The notes beneath the pieces were generated by a model. The model searched no databases, had not been told where the DNA came from, and was given only the letters and a program-made list of their open reading frames with translations. The translations under genes and the position numbers were made by a program. Shown piece after piece: positions 17,732 to 26,350 of a DNA stretch of 64,000 bases. Location of the stretch: the NCBI RefSeq assembly GCF_022179345.1, contig NZ_BPQR01000022.1, forward strand, positions 62,001-126,000, read 5' to 3'. The DNA comes from Methylobacterium jeotgali. Lineage in GTDB: Bacteria; Pseudomonadota; Alphaproteobacteria; Rhizobiales; Beijerinckiaceae. Positions within the stretch are counted from its first letter, which is position 1. Every line of letters starts with the position of its first letter.

Positions 17732-18237
17732 GGGCCGCAGCCGTCCTCTGCCTCGTGCTGGCGCTCGCCGCCTGCGGCCGCGACGACGAGGGCGAGAAGC
17801 GCGCCGGGGGCGAGGGCTCGGTCGTCGCCACGACCTCGGAGACCGATCTCCCGGCCTGGCTCAACCCGACGGACGGCACCGATCCGGCCCGGTGGCTCGC
17901 CGGCCGCGAGGCGGGCCATGCCCTGCCGGCGGACGATCCGGCCGCGCGGGCGATGGCCGCTTCCCTGAAGACCGCGCAGGAGGGCTTCATCGAGGACCAG
18001 CGCATGATGGCCAACCGCACGGTGCAGCTCGGCCAGATGCTCGGCGAGATCGGCCGGCAGGAGCCCTACACCGCGCTCCTCGACGGGTTCGGCGCCATCG
18101 CGGCCCGGCGCGGGCGGCACAAGAGCCTCTACGGCGAGATGTGCCAGCACTACTTCAACGCCCGCGCGCAAGGCGCCGACCATGCCGCCGCGCTGGCCCG
18201 GCTCGGCGAGAAGAACACCCCGGAGGCGCGGCCATGA
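17728..18237 (+). CDS. mxaH: Lipoprotein MxaH
   Basis: 169 residues from a GTG overlapping the mxaE stop. A lipobox LAACG at about residues 12-16 predicts a lipoprotein. The mature part is helical and charged, without a recognised domain. Identity rests on cluster order (mxaE-mxaH-mxaB). Function is unknown in the literature I can recall. Its stop overlaps the mxaB ATG. Confidence 0.82.
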   Translation: MRAAAVLCLVLALAACGRDDEGEKRAGGEGSVVATTSETDLPAWLNPTDGTDPARWLAGREAGHALPADDPAARAMAASLKTAQEGFIEDQRMMANRTVQLGQMLGEIGRQEPYTALLDGFGAIAARRGRHKSLYGEMCQHYFNARAQGADHAAALARLGEKNTPEARP

Positions 18238-18908
18238 CCGCCGGCGCGGGCCGGGACGTTCAGGCCATGGGTCCGGGGCAGCTCCTGATCGTCGATGACC
18301 ACCCGGTGGTGCTCCAGGGCTTCCGCCAGCTCGCCGAGGCCGCCGGCATCGCGGTGCTGCACGAGGCGCGGGACGTGGTCTCCGGCTACCGCAGCTTCCA
18401 CAAGCACCGCCCCGGGCTCGTCGTCACCGATCTCGGCTTCGGCGACGACGGTCTCTCGGGCCTGTCGCTGATCCGGCGGGTGCGGGCGCTGGAGCCGGCG
18501 ACGCGCATCCTCGCCTTCAGCATGCACGACGACCCCGTGATCGTCTCGCGGGCCCTGGAGAGCGGGGCGCTCGGCTACGTGCTCAAGGATGCCCGCGGGC
18601 CCGATTTCGTCGAGGCGCTGACGCGGGTGCGGGCGGGCGAGGTCTATCTCGACCACCGGCTCGCCACCGAGGTCGCGATGCTCAACGCCGGCGCCCGGCC
18701 GGCGCCGCTCGCGCGGCTCAACGCCCGCGAACTGCAGATCCTGTCGCTCCTGAGCCGCGGGCGGTCCTATGATTCCATCGCCGACAGCCTGAGCCTGAGC
18801 TACCGGACCGTGGTCAACGCCGGCTCAAGCATGCGGCGCAAGCTCGGCGCGGGCAGCCTCGCCGAGCTCATCCAGATCGCGCTCGCCCACGACGACGTGT
18901 CGTCGTGA
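18234..18908 (+). CDS. mxaB: Response regulator MxaB (NarL/LuxR type)
   Basis: 224 residues: a receiver domain at about 15-135 (LLIVDDHPVV, phospho-acceptor Asp in VVTDLGFGDDG, Lys in YVLKDARG) and a LuxR-type HTH at about 158-215 (LNARELQILSLLSRG, LSYRTVVNAGSSMRRKLG). MxaB is required for methanol dehydrogenase transcription in M. extorquens. It closes the cluster and overlaps mxaH by 4 bases. No sensor kinase is adjacent. It converges on the transglutaminase gene with a 9-bp gap. Confidence 0.92.
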   Translation: MTAGAGRDVQAMGPGQLLIVDDHPVVLQGFRQLAEAAGIAVLHEARDVVSGYRSFHKHRPGLVVTDLGFGDDGLSGLSLIRRVRALEPATRILAFSMHDDPVIVSRALESGALGYVLKDARGPDFVEALTRVRAGEVYLDHRLATEVAMLNAGARPAPLARLNARELQILSLLSRGRSYDSIADSLSLSYRTVVNAGSSMRRKLGAGSLAELIQIALAHDDVSS

Positions 18909-18917
18909 GCCTCCGCC

Positions 18918-19757
18918 TCATGCCGCCCGCGTCAGGGCGGGGGCCGGCGTCTCGACGACCTCGTCGGTATGGACCTCGAAGAGCCGGAGCGGGGCCGGGC
19001 CGAAGCTCGTGGTGAGCGCGCAGTCGGTGGCGTCGCGCCCGCGCGCCATGGGGATGCGGCCGATCCGCGGCTCGTTGTGCCGGGCGTCGAAGGCGTACCA
19101 GCGCCCGTCGAGATAGACCTCGAACCAAGCCGAGAAGTCCATCGGGTCGGGCAGCGGCGCGATGCCGATGTCGCCGAGATAGCCCGTGCAGTAGCGCGCC
19201 GGGATGTTCATGCAGCGGCACAGCGCGATCGAGAGATGCGCGAAGTCCCGGCAGACGCCGACCCGCTGCTCGTGGGCCTCGAAGGCGGAGCGGGTGGCGT
19301 CGGCCTGCTGGTAGTCGAAGCGCAGCCGCCGGTGCACGTAGTCGACGATGGCCTGGACGCGGGCCCAGCCCTCCGGGGTGCCCCCGAACTGCGACCAGGC
19401 GAGGCCGGAGAGCTTGTCGGTGTCGCAGTAGCGGCTGCCCATGAGGAAGACGAGCACGTCGTCGGGCAGCGCCTCCACCGGGAACTGCCGGGCCTGCGGC
19501 ACCACGGGGTCGTGCAGGCCGGAATCGCGGATCAGGAAATCGGCGGACATCGTGATGCCGCCGGCCGGCGCCACGATGCGCGTGCAGCGGTTGCCGAACC
19601 CGTCGATGTGATGGTGCGCCTCCACCGGCGGGTCGAAGGCGATGATCTCCGGCGTCGCGAGGTCCGCTTCCCGTGAGGGGTGGACACTCAGTAGCAGGTT
19701 CATCGGCGTCGGCCGGACCGTGTCCAGGGCAATCGTGTATCCGGTTCGAATGATCAT
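18918..19757 (-). CDS. Transglutaminase-like cysteine protease family protein
   Basis: 279 residues. The N-terminal half is a beta-rich Bact_transglu_N-like domain (TGYTIALDTVRPTPMNLLLS). The C-terminal half holds the transglutaminase core with the Cys-His-Asp set: Cys in QRVGVCRDFAHL, His in WYAFDARHNEP and the nearby Asp. Such proteins in bacteria are often peptidases or amide ligases of unknown substrate. The ATG at 19755-19757 was chosen because upstream residues are not conserved in style. A small XRE gene is divergent to it. Confidence 0.75.
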   Translation of the reverse strand: MIIRTGYTIALDTVRPTPMNLLLSVHPSREADLATPEIIAFDPPVEAHHHIDGFGNRCTRIVAPAGGITMSADFLIRDSGLHDPVVPQARQFPVEALPDDVLVFLMGSRYCDTDKLSGLAWSQFGGTPEGWARVQAIVDYVHRRLRFDYQQADATRSAFEAHEQRVGVCRDFAHLSIALCRCMNIPARYCTGYLGDIGIAPLPDPMDFSAWFEVYLDGRWYAFDARHNEPRIGRIPMARGRDATDCALTTSFGPAPLRLFEVHTDEVVETPAPALTRAA

Positions 19758-19895
19758 GGTCTCGTGTCCGCGCCGCACCCTATTCGGATCAGAACAGCCA
19801 CGGTGAAGCTCCGTTCCCGCGGAAACGGCGCAACGGACGGCAAGCAATGCTCAAATGTTCGGCACTCTTGGGCGGCGGCACGCATCCATGACTCG

Positions 19896-20111
19896 ATGAA
19901 TGCGCGGGTCGGGATCGCCTTGAGCCTGCGGAACGCCCAGCGGGAGCGCGGCCTCTCGCAGGAGGAACTCGCGCATCCGGCTCAGGTCCACCAGACCTAT
20001 CTCAGCGGCGTCGATCGCGGGAAGCGCAGCCCGACAATCGCCGCCCTCGACCGGATCGCATCCGTCCTCGAGATGGACATCGAGCAACTCGTCAGACGGC
20101 GCTCAGCCTAA
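19896..20111 (+). CDS. Small XRE-family regulator (copy 1)
   Basis: 71 residues that are almost only a HTH_3 domain: RERGLSQEELAH, VHQTYLSGVDRG, RSPTIAALDRIA. By hand alignment it shares 54 of 71 residues (about 76%) with the gene at 32042-32257 inside the island. It resembles restriction-modification controller or phage-type Cro/CI regulators. The ATG at 19896 is the same start as in the paralogue. A copy of the 14-bp palindrome lies 62 bp after the stop. It may be a leftover of mobile DNA in the chromosome. Confidence 0.75.
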   Translation: MNARVGIALSLRNAQRERGLSQEELAHPAQVHQTYLSGVDRGKRSPTIAALDRIASVLEMDIEQLVRRRSA

Positions 20112-20172
20112 AAGCGAGGTGGATCCGTTGCAGGGCTATGCTAGGCCTCACCACAAGGCATAACTCGCTACT

Positions 20173-20186
20173 TGCGATTAATTGCA
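20173..20186. repeat. Palindrome copy A (TGCgATTAATTGCA)
   Basis: One mismatch to the 14-bp palindrome TGCAATTAATTGCA found four more times in the window. It lies 62 bp downstream of the small XRE gene, in a 233-bp intergenic stretch that is otherwise without a supported feature. Confidence 0.7.
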
Positions 20187-20344
20187 CAACATCTGGTAGT
20201 GGTGCTATTTCGGTGGGGCCACCTCGCCGATCCGCTGTCGGCATCAATCCGCCGAGGCACCCGCATCCTCTCGGCTGGCCTCGCGTAACCCCGCACATCA
20301 TCTCGTCCGGCAACGGCCGCTGTCTGAGACTAGTTTCTTGATAG

Positions 20345-20722
20345 CTATCCACCCTCAGCAGGACAGCCGAACAGGGCTCTGGCCACCTTGAACGGCTCGA
20401 CGGGCTTCTCGCAATGCGGGACGCCGCTGAACGGCGCGGGAACGTGCTGAGCGTCGTACCCGGTGGCGAAGACGAACGGGATGCCCCGGACCTGCAGGGC
20501 TTGCGCGACGGGATAGGCCATCTCGCCGCGCAGGTTGATGTCGAGCACCGCCGCGTCGATCTCGGGCGAGAGTTCCAGGAGATGAAGCGCTTCCTCAACC
20601 GAAGCGGCCGGGCCGAGCACCTGCGCGCCCGCGCTCTCGAAATCGGACCGCATCTCGTCGGCGATGAAGTACTCGTCCTCGACGACCAGGATCCGCCGGC
20701 CTGTCAGGTTGGCCGTTCCCAT
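20345..20722 (-). CDS. Single-domain response regulator
   Basis: 125 residues forming one receiver domain: ILVVEDEYFIADE at strand 1 with the acidic pair, phospho-acceptor Asp in AAVLDINLRGE, Thr/Gly switch region FATGYD and Lys in HCEKPVE. There is no output domain. It begins 2 bp after the stop of the large CheB-CheR-HWE kinase, so it is its likely phosphotransfer partner. This type, with HWE kinases, is common in alphaproteobacterial stress and light signalling. Confidence 0.85.
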   Translation of the reverse strand: MGTANLTGRRILVVEDEYFIADEMRSDFESAGAQVLGPAASVEEALHLLELSPEIDAAVLDINLRGEMAYPVAQALQVRGIPFVFATGYDAQHVPAPFSGVPHCEKPVEPFKVARALFGCPAEGG

Positions 20723-20724
20723 CG

Positions 20725-23700
20725 CTATCGTGCCTCCGCACCCCGCTTGTCCAGCGGCAGGTCGAGGACACAACGCAGACGCGCGTCCTCCAGTTCGAAG
20801 CTTGTTCGAGCCCCCAACGCGTAAGGCAGCGCCCGCTCGATCAGCTCGCGCCCATACCCGCCGGACTTTTTGGCCGAGCCATGCTCCTCGCGGGGGCGCT
20901 CGATGCCCTCCTCGACCCATTCCAGGATGAGGCGGCGGCCCTCGTCCTCCTCGACGGTCCATGTCACGAAGAGCTGCCCGTGCGCAGCCGCGAGTGCCCC
21001 GTACTTGCGGGCGTTGGTGGCCAGCTCGTGGATCGCCAGCGCCAGGGTCTGGACGGTCGAGTTTCGCAATGTCACCTCGGGCCCGTCGACCTGGATGCGC
21101 TCGGCCATGCCGCCGGCACCCAACGCATCGAGCTCCGAGCGCACCAGGCCGCCGAGCGTGATCCGCTCCTGGCCCGAGCGGGAGAGCAGGCCCTGGACGC
21201 GCGAGAGTGCGGCGAGGCGCTCGTTGAAGGCGGTCCGGAACTCCTCCAGGCCATCGCTGGCGTCCATCGTCTGGCGCGCGATGGAGCGGACGACGGCGAT
21301 CAGGTTGCGGGTCCGGTGCTGCAGCTCGGCGACCATGACCTGCTGGCGTTCCTGGAGCTTGCGCAGGTCGTCGATGTCCGTCGAGGTGCCGAGCCACTCC
21401 AGCAGGCGCCCTTGATCGTCGCGCAACGCCGTCGCCCGCGTCTGGAACCAGCGATAGCGCCCCTCCGGCGCGTGGCAGATGCGGCCCTCCATCTCCAGGC
21501 GGCCGGTGCTCTGCGCGTCCTGCCAGAACGCGACCGCCGTCTCGCGGTCGTCGGGATGGAGGGCCTTGAGCCAGCCCGTGCCGCGGCTCTCCTCCTCGGA
21601 CAGGCCGGTGTAGGCGATCCATTGCGGGCTGGCCCAGGTCCAGTGCCCGCCGTCCACCGCCCGCCAGACGAGCTGCGGCACGCCCTCGATCAGGGCCCGC
21701 TGCCGCACCTCGCTGGCGCGCAGCGCCGCCTCCGCCTGGAGGCGCGCCGTTACGTCGACGAAGGTCACCACGACGCCGGCGATGTAGTTGTCGACGCTGC
21801 GGTAGGGCAGCACGCGGACCATGTAGCGGGCCCCGGTCTCCGCGTTCTCGACCTCGCGCTCCGCCGGCGCCAGGGTGCGCAGCACCCGTCGCGCGTCCTC
21901 GGCCAGCTCGTCGTAGGAGACGCGGGCCTTGATGTGGCCGATGGGCCGGCCCTCGTCGGACCCGATCAGGTGGAAGATCTCGGCGGCGGCCGGTGTGAAG
22001 CTCACCACCTTGAGGTCGTTGTCGAGGAACACGGTCGCGATCTGCGTGCTTTCGATGAGGTTCTTCAGATCGCTGTTGGCCCGCGCAAGCTCGTGGACGC
22101 GGTGGCCGAGCTCGCCGTTGACCGTCGTCAGCTCCTCGTTGATCGACTGCAGCTCCTCCTTGGAGGTCTGAAGCTCCTCGTTGGCCGCCTGCAGCTCTTC
22201 GTTGAGGGCCTGATACTCCTCGTTCGAGGCCTTCAGCTCCTCGTTGGTGGTCTCGAGTTCCTCGTTGGTCGCCTGGAGCTTGTCGCGGGTGCTGCGCAGC
22301 TCGGCCTCGAGCCGCTGCGTGCGCTCGTGCCGGTCAGAGGGGCCGACAAGTCCGCTCTCCGATGGCAGCCGGGCGCCGTCGCGGAAAAGAACGAAGAAGC
22401 CGCCGGGCTGCCCCCCCGCGGCCTGGATCGGCTCGACGACGAGGTCGACGGCGAGGCTGTGGCCGTTCTGGCCGACGCGCAGGCCGTCGACCTGCACCGT
22501 TGATCCGCCCTCGGCGGCCTTCGCCAGCGCCGAGCGGACCGAGGTCCGCATGTCCGGATGCGCGAGCTGAAGCAGGTTGAGGCTCGCCGCGCCGCCGGCC
22601 GGATCGATGAACCGCCCCGTGCGCCCCGAGAAGTGCAGGACGTTGTAGTCCTCGTCGATGATCACGTAGGCCGGGGCGAAACGCTCGGCGAAACGCTCGG
22701 CCCGGCGCGTCAGCCCGGTGGCCATGATGAGCGGGCTTGTGGCGCCGACGCTCGGCGTGCCCGAAGGATTCGGGATGGCGGTGGTCAGGGGAAAGTTCGG
22801 AAGGACGCGCTGGCTGGTCTCGAGGCGGCGGAAGATGCGCGAGCGTCCGCCGATCGAGGCGAAGAGCTTGGTGTGCCGCGAGGCGTTCTCCGAGTTGCCG
22901 AGAAACAGGATGCCGTTCGGCTTGAGCGCGAAGTGCAGGAGCGGCATGACCTGATCCTGCAGGTCGGTGTCGAGGTAGATCAGCAGGTTGCGGCACGATA
23001 CGAGGTCGATCCGCGAGAAGGGCGCGTCCTTGATGATCGAGTGCTGCGAGAAGATGCACATCTCCCGCAGTTCCTTGACGACGCAGTAGGTGTTGCCCTC
23101 GCGCACGAACCAGCGGGCCAGGCGTTCGGGCGAGAGGTCGCCGGCGATGCCCTCCGGGTAGCGGGCGGCGCGCGCCGCCGCGAGGGCGCGGCCGTCGAGG
23201 TCGGTGGCGAAGATCTGGATCTGCGGCACCACGTCGAGGGTGGCCATGTGCTCGCGCAGGAGGATCCCGAGGGAGTAGGCCTCCTCGCCCGTCGAGCAGC
23301 CGATGACCCAGATCCGCACCTGATCGCCCCGACCCTTCCCGGAGAAGAGCGTCGGAAGCACCTCCCGCTCGAGCCGCGTGAACTCCTCGGGATCGCGGAA
23401 GAAGCTCGTGACGCCGATCAGCAGGTCGTTGAAGAGCTGCTGCGCTTCCTCGGACCTGCTGCGCAGGATCTCGAGATAGGCCTGAACGTCCTCCGTCTGC
23501 ACGACGTGCATGCGACGCTGGATGCGCCGGATGAAGGTGCCCGGCTTGTAGCCGTGGAAGTCGTGGCCCGTGCGGTTGCGCAGGGTCGCCGAGATCGGAG
23601 CGAGGACGGCCGAGATGTCGTTCTCGGTGATACGGGCAGACCGCCCGGTCTCGCGGCCGGTGATGCCGGCCACATAGGCCTCGATCCGCTCGGCCAGCTC

Positions 23701-24258
23701 CTCGACGGTGAGGATCGCGTCCGCGAGCGCGGCCGGGTCGTGACTGGTGGCCAGCTCGCCGCTCCGGCTCTCCGCCGTCGCCTCGGCGAGTGCGAGTCCT
23801 CCAGCCTCCTTGATGGCCTTGAGGCCGAGGGTGCCGTCGCTCGCCGTGCCCGAGAGGATGACGGCGAGGCTGCGGGTGTTCTCGTTCTTGGCCAGCGAGA
23901 TCAGGAAGCTGTCGATCGTGCCGCGCTCTCCCACGCTCTGCTGCGCCGTCTCCTGCCGAAAGCGACCCGCCTCGATCGACAGGATGATGTTGGCGTCGGG
24001 CAGGTAGAGGTGCCCGGGCTCGGCCGGCTCGCCCTCGGTGATCGGCGTCAGCGCGTGGCCAGCCTCCCGCAGCGCCAGACCGAAGTGACGCTCGTCGAGA
24101 GCCTCGCGATGCTGGAGGACGATGATGACGGCGGCCTCGCCGTTGGCCGGAAGGAGTCGGAGAAGCGCTTCGAGGGAGCGCGTGCTCGCACCGGAGGCGC
24201 AGAGGGCGACGATGGCCGCGGCGCTGCCGTGGTCGTCCTGGCCCGGCTTCTTTGCCAC
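20725..24258 (-). CDS. CheB-CheR-PAS-HWE hybrid sensor kinase
   Basis: 1177 residues. Order: a CheB-like methylesterase domain (about 10-190, VLQH and LSGTASDGTLG present; the GAS nucleophile region is altered to ASGAST), a CheR methyltransferase (about 215-475, with IWVIGCSTGEEAYS and NLLIYLD), a PAS-like segment, a long Glu-rich coiled coil (about 645-725, repeats of ELQxxNEELxxxNEE), two PAS/PAC domains (about 730-975) and a C-terminal HWE kinase (AELQHRTRNLIAVVRSI, then a HATPase region). It is a cytoplasmic, non-chemotaxis CheBR-kinase fusion. Upstream is a CheB gene and downstream a receiver gene. Confidence 0.88.
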   Translation of the reverse strand: MAKKPGQDDHGSAAAIVALCASGASTRSLEALLRLLPANGEAAVIIVLQHREALDERHFGLALREAGHALTPITEGEPAEPGHLYLPDANIILSIEAGRFRQETAQQSVGERGTIDSFLISLAKNENTRSLAVILSGTASDGTLGLKAIKEAGGLALAEATAESRSGELATSHDPAALADAILTVEELAERIEAYVAGITGRETGRSARITENDISAVLAPISATLRNRTGHDFHGYKPGTFIRRIQRRMHVVQTEDVQAYLEILRSRSEEAQQLFNDLLIGVTSFFRDPEEFTRLEREVLPTLFSGKGRGDQVRIWVIGCSTGEEAYSLGILLREHMATLDVVPQIQIFATDLDGRALAAARAARYPEGIAGDLSPERLARWFVREGNTYCVVKELREMCIFSQHSIIKDAPFSRIDLVSCRNLLIYLDTDLQDQVMPLLHFALKPNGILFLGNSENASRHTKLFASIGGRSRIFRRLETSQRVLPNFPLTTAIPNPSGTPSVGATSPLIMATGLTRRAERFAERFAPAYVIIDEDYNVLHFSGRTGRFIDPAGGAASLNLLQLAHPDMRTSVRSALAKAAEGGSTVQVDGLRVGQNGHSLAVDLVVEPIQAAGGQPGGFFVLFRDGARLPSESGLVGPSDRHERTQRLEAELRSTRDKLQATNEELETTNEELKASNEEYQALNEELQAANEELQTSKEELQSINEELTTVNGELGHRVHELARANSDLKNLIESTQIATVFLDNDLKVVSFTPAAAEIFHLIGSDEGRPIGHIKARVSYDELAEDARRVLRTLAPAEREVENAETGARYMVRVLPYRSVDNYIAGVVVTFVDVTARLQAEAALRASEVRQRALIEGVPQLVWRAVDGGHWTWASPQWIAYTGLSEEESRGTGWLKALHPDDRETAVAFWQDAQSTGRLEMEGRICHAPEGRYRWFQTRATALRDDQGRLLEWLGTSTDIDDLRKLQERQQVMVAELQHRTRNLIAVVRSIARQTMDASDGLEEFRTAFNERLAALSRVQGLLSRSGQERITLGGLVRSELDALGAGGMAERIQVDGPEVTLRNSTVQTLALAIHELATNARKYGALAAAHGQLFVTWTVEEDEGRRLILEWVEEGIERPREEHGSAKKSGGYGRELIERALPYALGARTSFELEDARLRCVLDLPLDKRGAEAR

Positions 24259-24313
24259 TCTCGTTCTCCGCCGATCCCTTGCGCCGCGTGATCGCCGTCC
24301 CTGGACCGTCCCG

Positions 24314-25327
24314 CTAGTCCTCCTTATCCTCCACGGGCGCCTTCGGCGCTATGGAGCGGAGCACCGCGCGGCGGAGGGTGTCGGCGTACTCCCGGTACTC
24401 CATGGCCCGCGCGTCGTACATCTCCGCCACGGCGCGGCGGCCGCTGTGGCGGCCGTCCTCGGCCATGCGATGCACGAGCTCGGCGCGCTCCTCGATGATG
24501 CGCAGCGCGACGCGGATCGCCTCGTCGACCCGGCTCTCCTGCTCGGAGGCGAGGACGTCGGCGGTGAAGGCGTGACCGACCTGGCAGCGGAAGCGGAGCG
24601 GCTCGCCGACCTTGACGCGGGACAGGACGCCGCCGCAGCTCGGGCAGGTGAGCGCCGCGGGCTGCGCGAAGCGGCTCAGGACCGCCGTGTTGATCCGGCC
24701 GCCGGCGGCGATGTCGATCTCGAGGGAGAGCTCGGGCGGAACCGGGACCTGCGCGCCGGGGCGCTCGTGCGCGAGGTCGACGAGGGTCGGGCCGATCTTG
24801 GCTCCCGGAACGCAGAGGTCGACCATCGTCGCCTCCATCGCGCGCCGCGGCATGTCGGGGGAGGCGGCGTCGGCAGGGTCCTGGACCAGCGTGAAGCCGC
24901 CGCAGCGCTGGACCGCGTTGAGGCCCGCCGCCCCGTCGGAGAGAAGGCCGCTCAGGATCACGCCGATGACCCGCGGCCCGTGATTCACCGCCGCGGCGCG
25001 GAACAGGGGATCGATGGCGGGACGCGTCAGGTTCTCGCGCGGACCGTGCCCCAGCACGATCTGACGGTCGTGGATGAGAAGGTGGTGGTCGGGGGCGGCG
25101 GTGTAGATGCGGCCCGGCTCGATGGCCATGCCGTCCTCCGCCTGACGCACGGGCAGCGCGCTTCCGCTTCCGGCCAGGGTCGCGACGATCCCCGAGCCCT
25201 GGCTGGGCATGTGCAGGACGACGAGGACCGCGGCCGGCAGGTCCGCCGGCAGGCTCCCGAGGATGGCGCGCAGGGGCGGGAGCGAGCCGGCCGAGCCGCC
25301 GATCACGATGATGTCCCGGTTGCTCAT
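24314..25327 (-). CDS. CheB-type methylesterase with C-terminal zinc-ribbon-like region
   Basis: 337 residues. A CheB catalytic domain covers about 1-190: the nucleophile region IVIGGSAGSLPPL, His in VLVVLHMPSQ and Asp in LSGLLSDGAAGL. No receiver domain precedes it. A C-terminal region carries CPSCGGVL and RFRCQVGH, a likely zinc-ribbon-like site seen in many stand-alone CheB homologues, followed by helices. It starts the minus-strand operon CheB - CheBR-kinase - receiver. Confidence 0.83.
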   Translation of the reverse strand: MSNRDIIVIGGSAGSLPPLRAILGSLPADLPAAVLVVLHMPSQGSGIVATLAGSGSALPVRQAEDGMAIEPGRIYTAAPDHHLLIHDRQIVLGHGPRENLTRPAIDPLFRAAAVNHGPRVIGVILSGLLSDGAAGLNAVQRCGGFTLVQDPADAASPDMPRRAMEATMVDLCVPGAKIGPTLVDLAHERPGAQVPVPPELSLEIDIAAGGRINTAVLSRFAQPAALTCPSCGGVLSRVKVGEPLRFRCQVGHAFTADVLASEQESRVDEAIRVALRIIEERAELVHRMAEDGRHSGRRAVAEMYDARAMEYREYADTLRRAVLRSIAPKAPVEDKED

Positions 25328-25541
25328 GAATAGGTGTTACCGTCCAGGCCGTTGCGGGGCAAACAGCAACGCCGCGATGCTTGTTCCGGCTACAGACTTA
25401 GGCACAGTTGATATGGCAATATGGAGCGGAACGGGACATATGTGTCATGGCGAACTTGGCGACCATTGACCTCGAACGGGCTGAGCCAAGGTGCTGCGGG
25501 AAACGAAATTCACATAGGTTATTGCATCGAATTCACTGCCG

Positions 25542-26288
25542 ATGTCGACAAGCGGGCCAATGACCAGCCCGTTTGTGCAGAAGCTGCGCCATGGCGCGTG
25601 CCTGACCGAAGAGGACGCTCTGCTCCTCGACCAGCTGGCGCGGCCCGTTCATGTCGCGCAAGCGCACCATGACATCCTGATGGAGGGCGATCCGCCCCAT
25701 ACCCTGACCCTGATCCTCGAGGGCTGGGCCTGCCGCTACAAGCAACTCGACGACGGCCGTCGCCAGATCATTGCCCTGTTCCTGCCGGGCGATCTCTGCG
25801 AGCCCTACGGCATCCTGCCCCACTTCATGGATCACTCGCTAGGCGCCATCACCGCCATTCGCTACGCGCGCATACGGCCGGACGAGATGCGCGCGCTGGC
25901 CCGCGCCAACGCCCGTATCGAGGAGGCGCTCTGGTGGGACATGCTCCTCCAGAGCGCGATGCAGCACGAGCAGACCGTGAGCTTCGGCCGTCGCCTCGCG
26001 GCGGAGCGTCTGGCCCACTTCATCTGCGAGCTTCGTCTGCGCCTCGCCCTCGTTGGCCTTGCGGACGAGACCGGCTTCGAGCTGCCGCTGATCCAGAGCC
26101 AGCTCGCCGACGCGATGGGCCTCACGGCCGTACACATCAACCGGACGCTCATGGAATTGCGCGCGGCCGGGCTCATCGAGCTGCAGCGCAAGCAGCTCAC
26201 GATCCGCGACCCTGAAGCACTGCGCAACCTCGCCGTCTTCGATCCTGTCTACTTCCACCTGGATCAGCGTAAGGATTGCAACGGCTGA
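25542..26288 (+). CDS. Crp/Fnr-family transcription regulator
   Basis: 248 residues: a cyclic-nucleotide-binding-like beta barrel (about 25-140, DILMEGDPPHTLTLILEGW and QIIALFLPGDLCEP) and a HTH_Crp domain (about 165-235, PLIQSQLADAMGLTAVHINRTLMEL). There is no N-terminal cysteine cluster, so it is not an FNR iron-sulfur sensor. This group is frequent in Methylobacterium and Bradyrhizobium. It is followed closely by the orphan HWE kinase, which may be co-transcribed. The 214 bp upstream hold nothing else I can support. Confidence 0.85.
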   Translation: MSTSGPMTSPFVQKLRHGACLTEEDALLLDQLARPVHVAQAHHDILMEGDPPHTLTLILEGWACRYKQLDDGRRQIIALFLPGDLCEPYGILPHFMDHSLGAITAIRYARIRPDEMRALARANARIEEALWWDMLLQSAMQHEQTVSFGRRLAAERLAHFICELRLRLALVGLADETGFELPLIQSQLADAMGLTAVHINRTLMELRAAGLIELQRKQLTIRDPEALRNLAVFDPVYFHLDQRKDCNG

Positions 26289-26350
26289 ACGCCGTTCGCT
26301 CGCAGCGGTTGGAGGGATGTGCGGGCCGACCATCCGGCAGCGAGGATGCC

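Noticed and set aside
19896..20111. Antitoxin of a toxin-antitoxin pair
   Set aside because: No small toxin-like gene lies beside either 71-residue XRE gene, so a plain regulator is the safer call.
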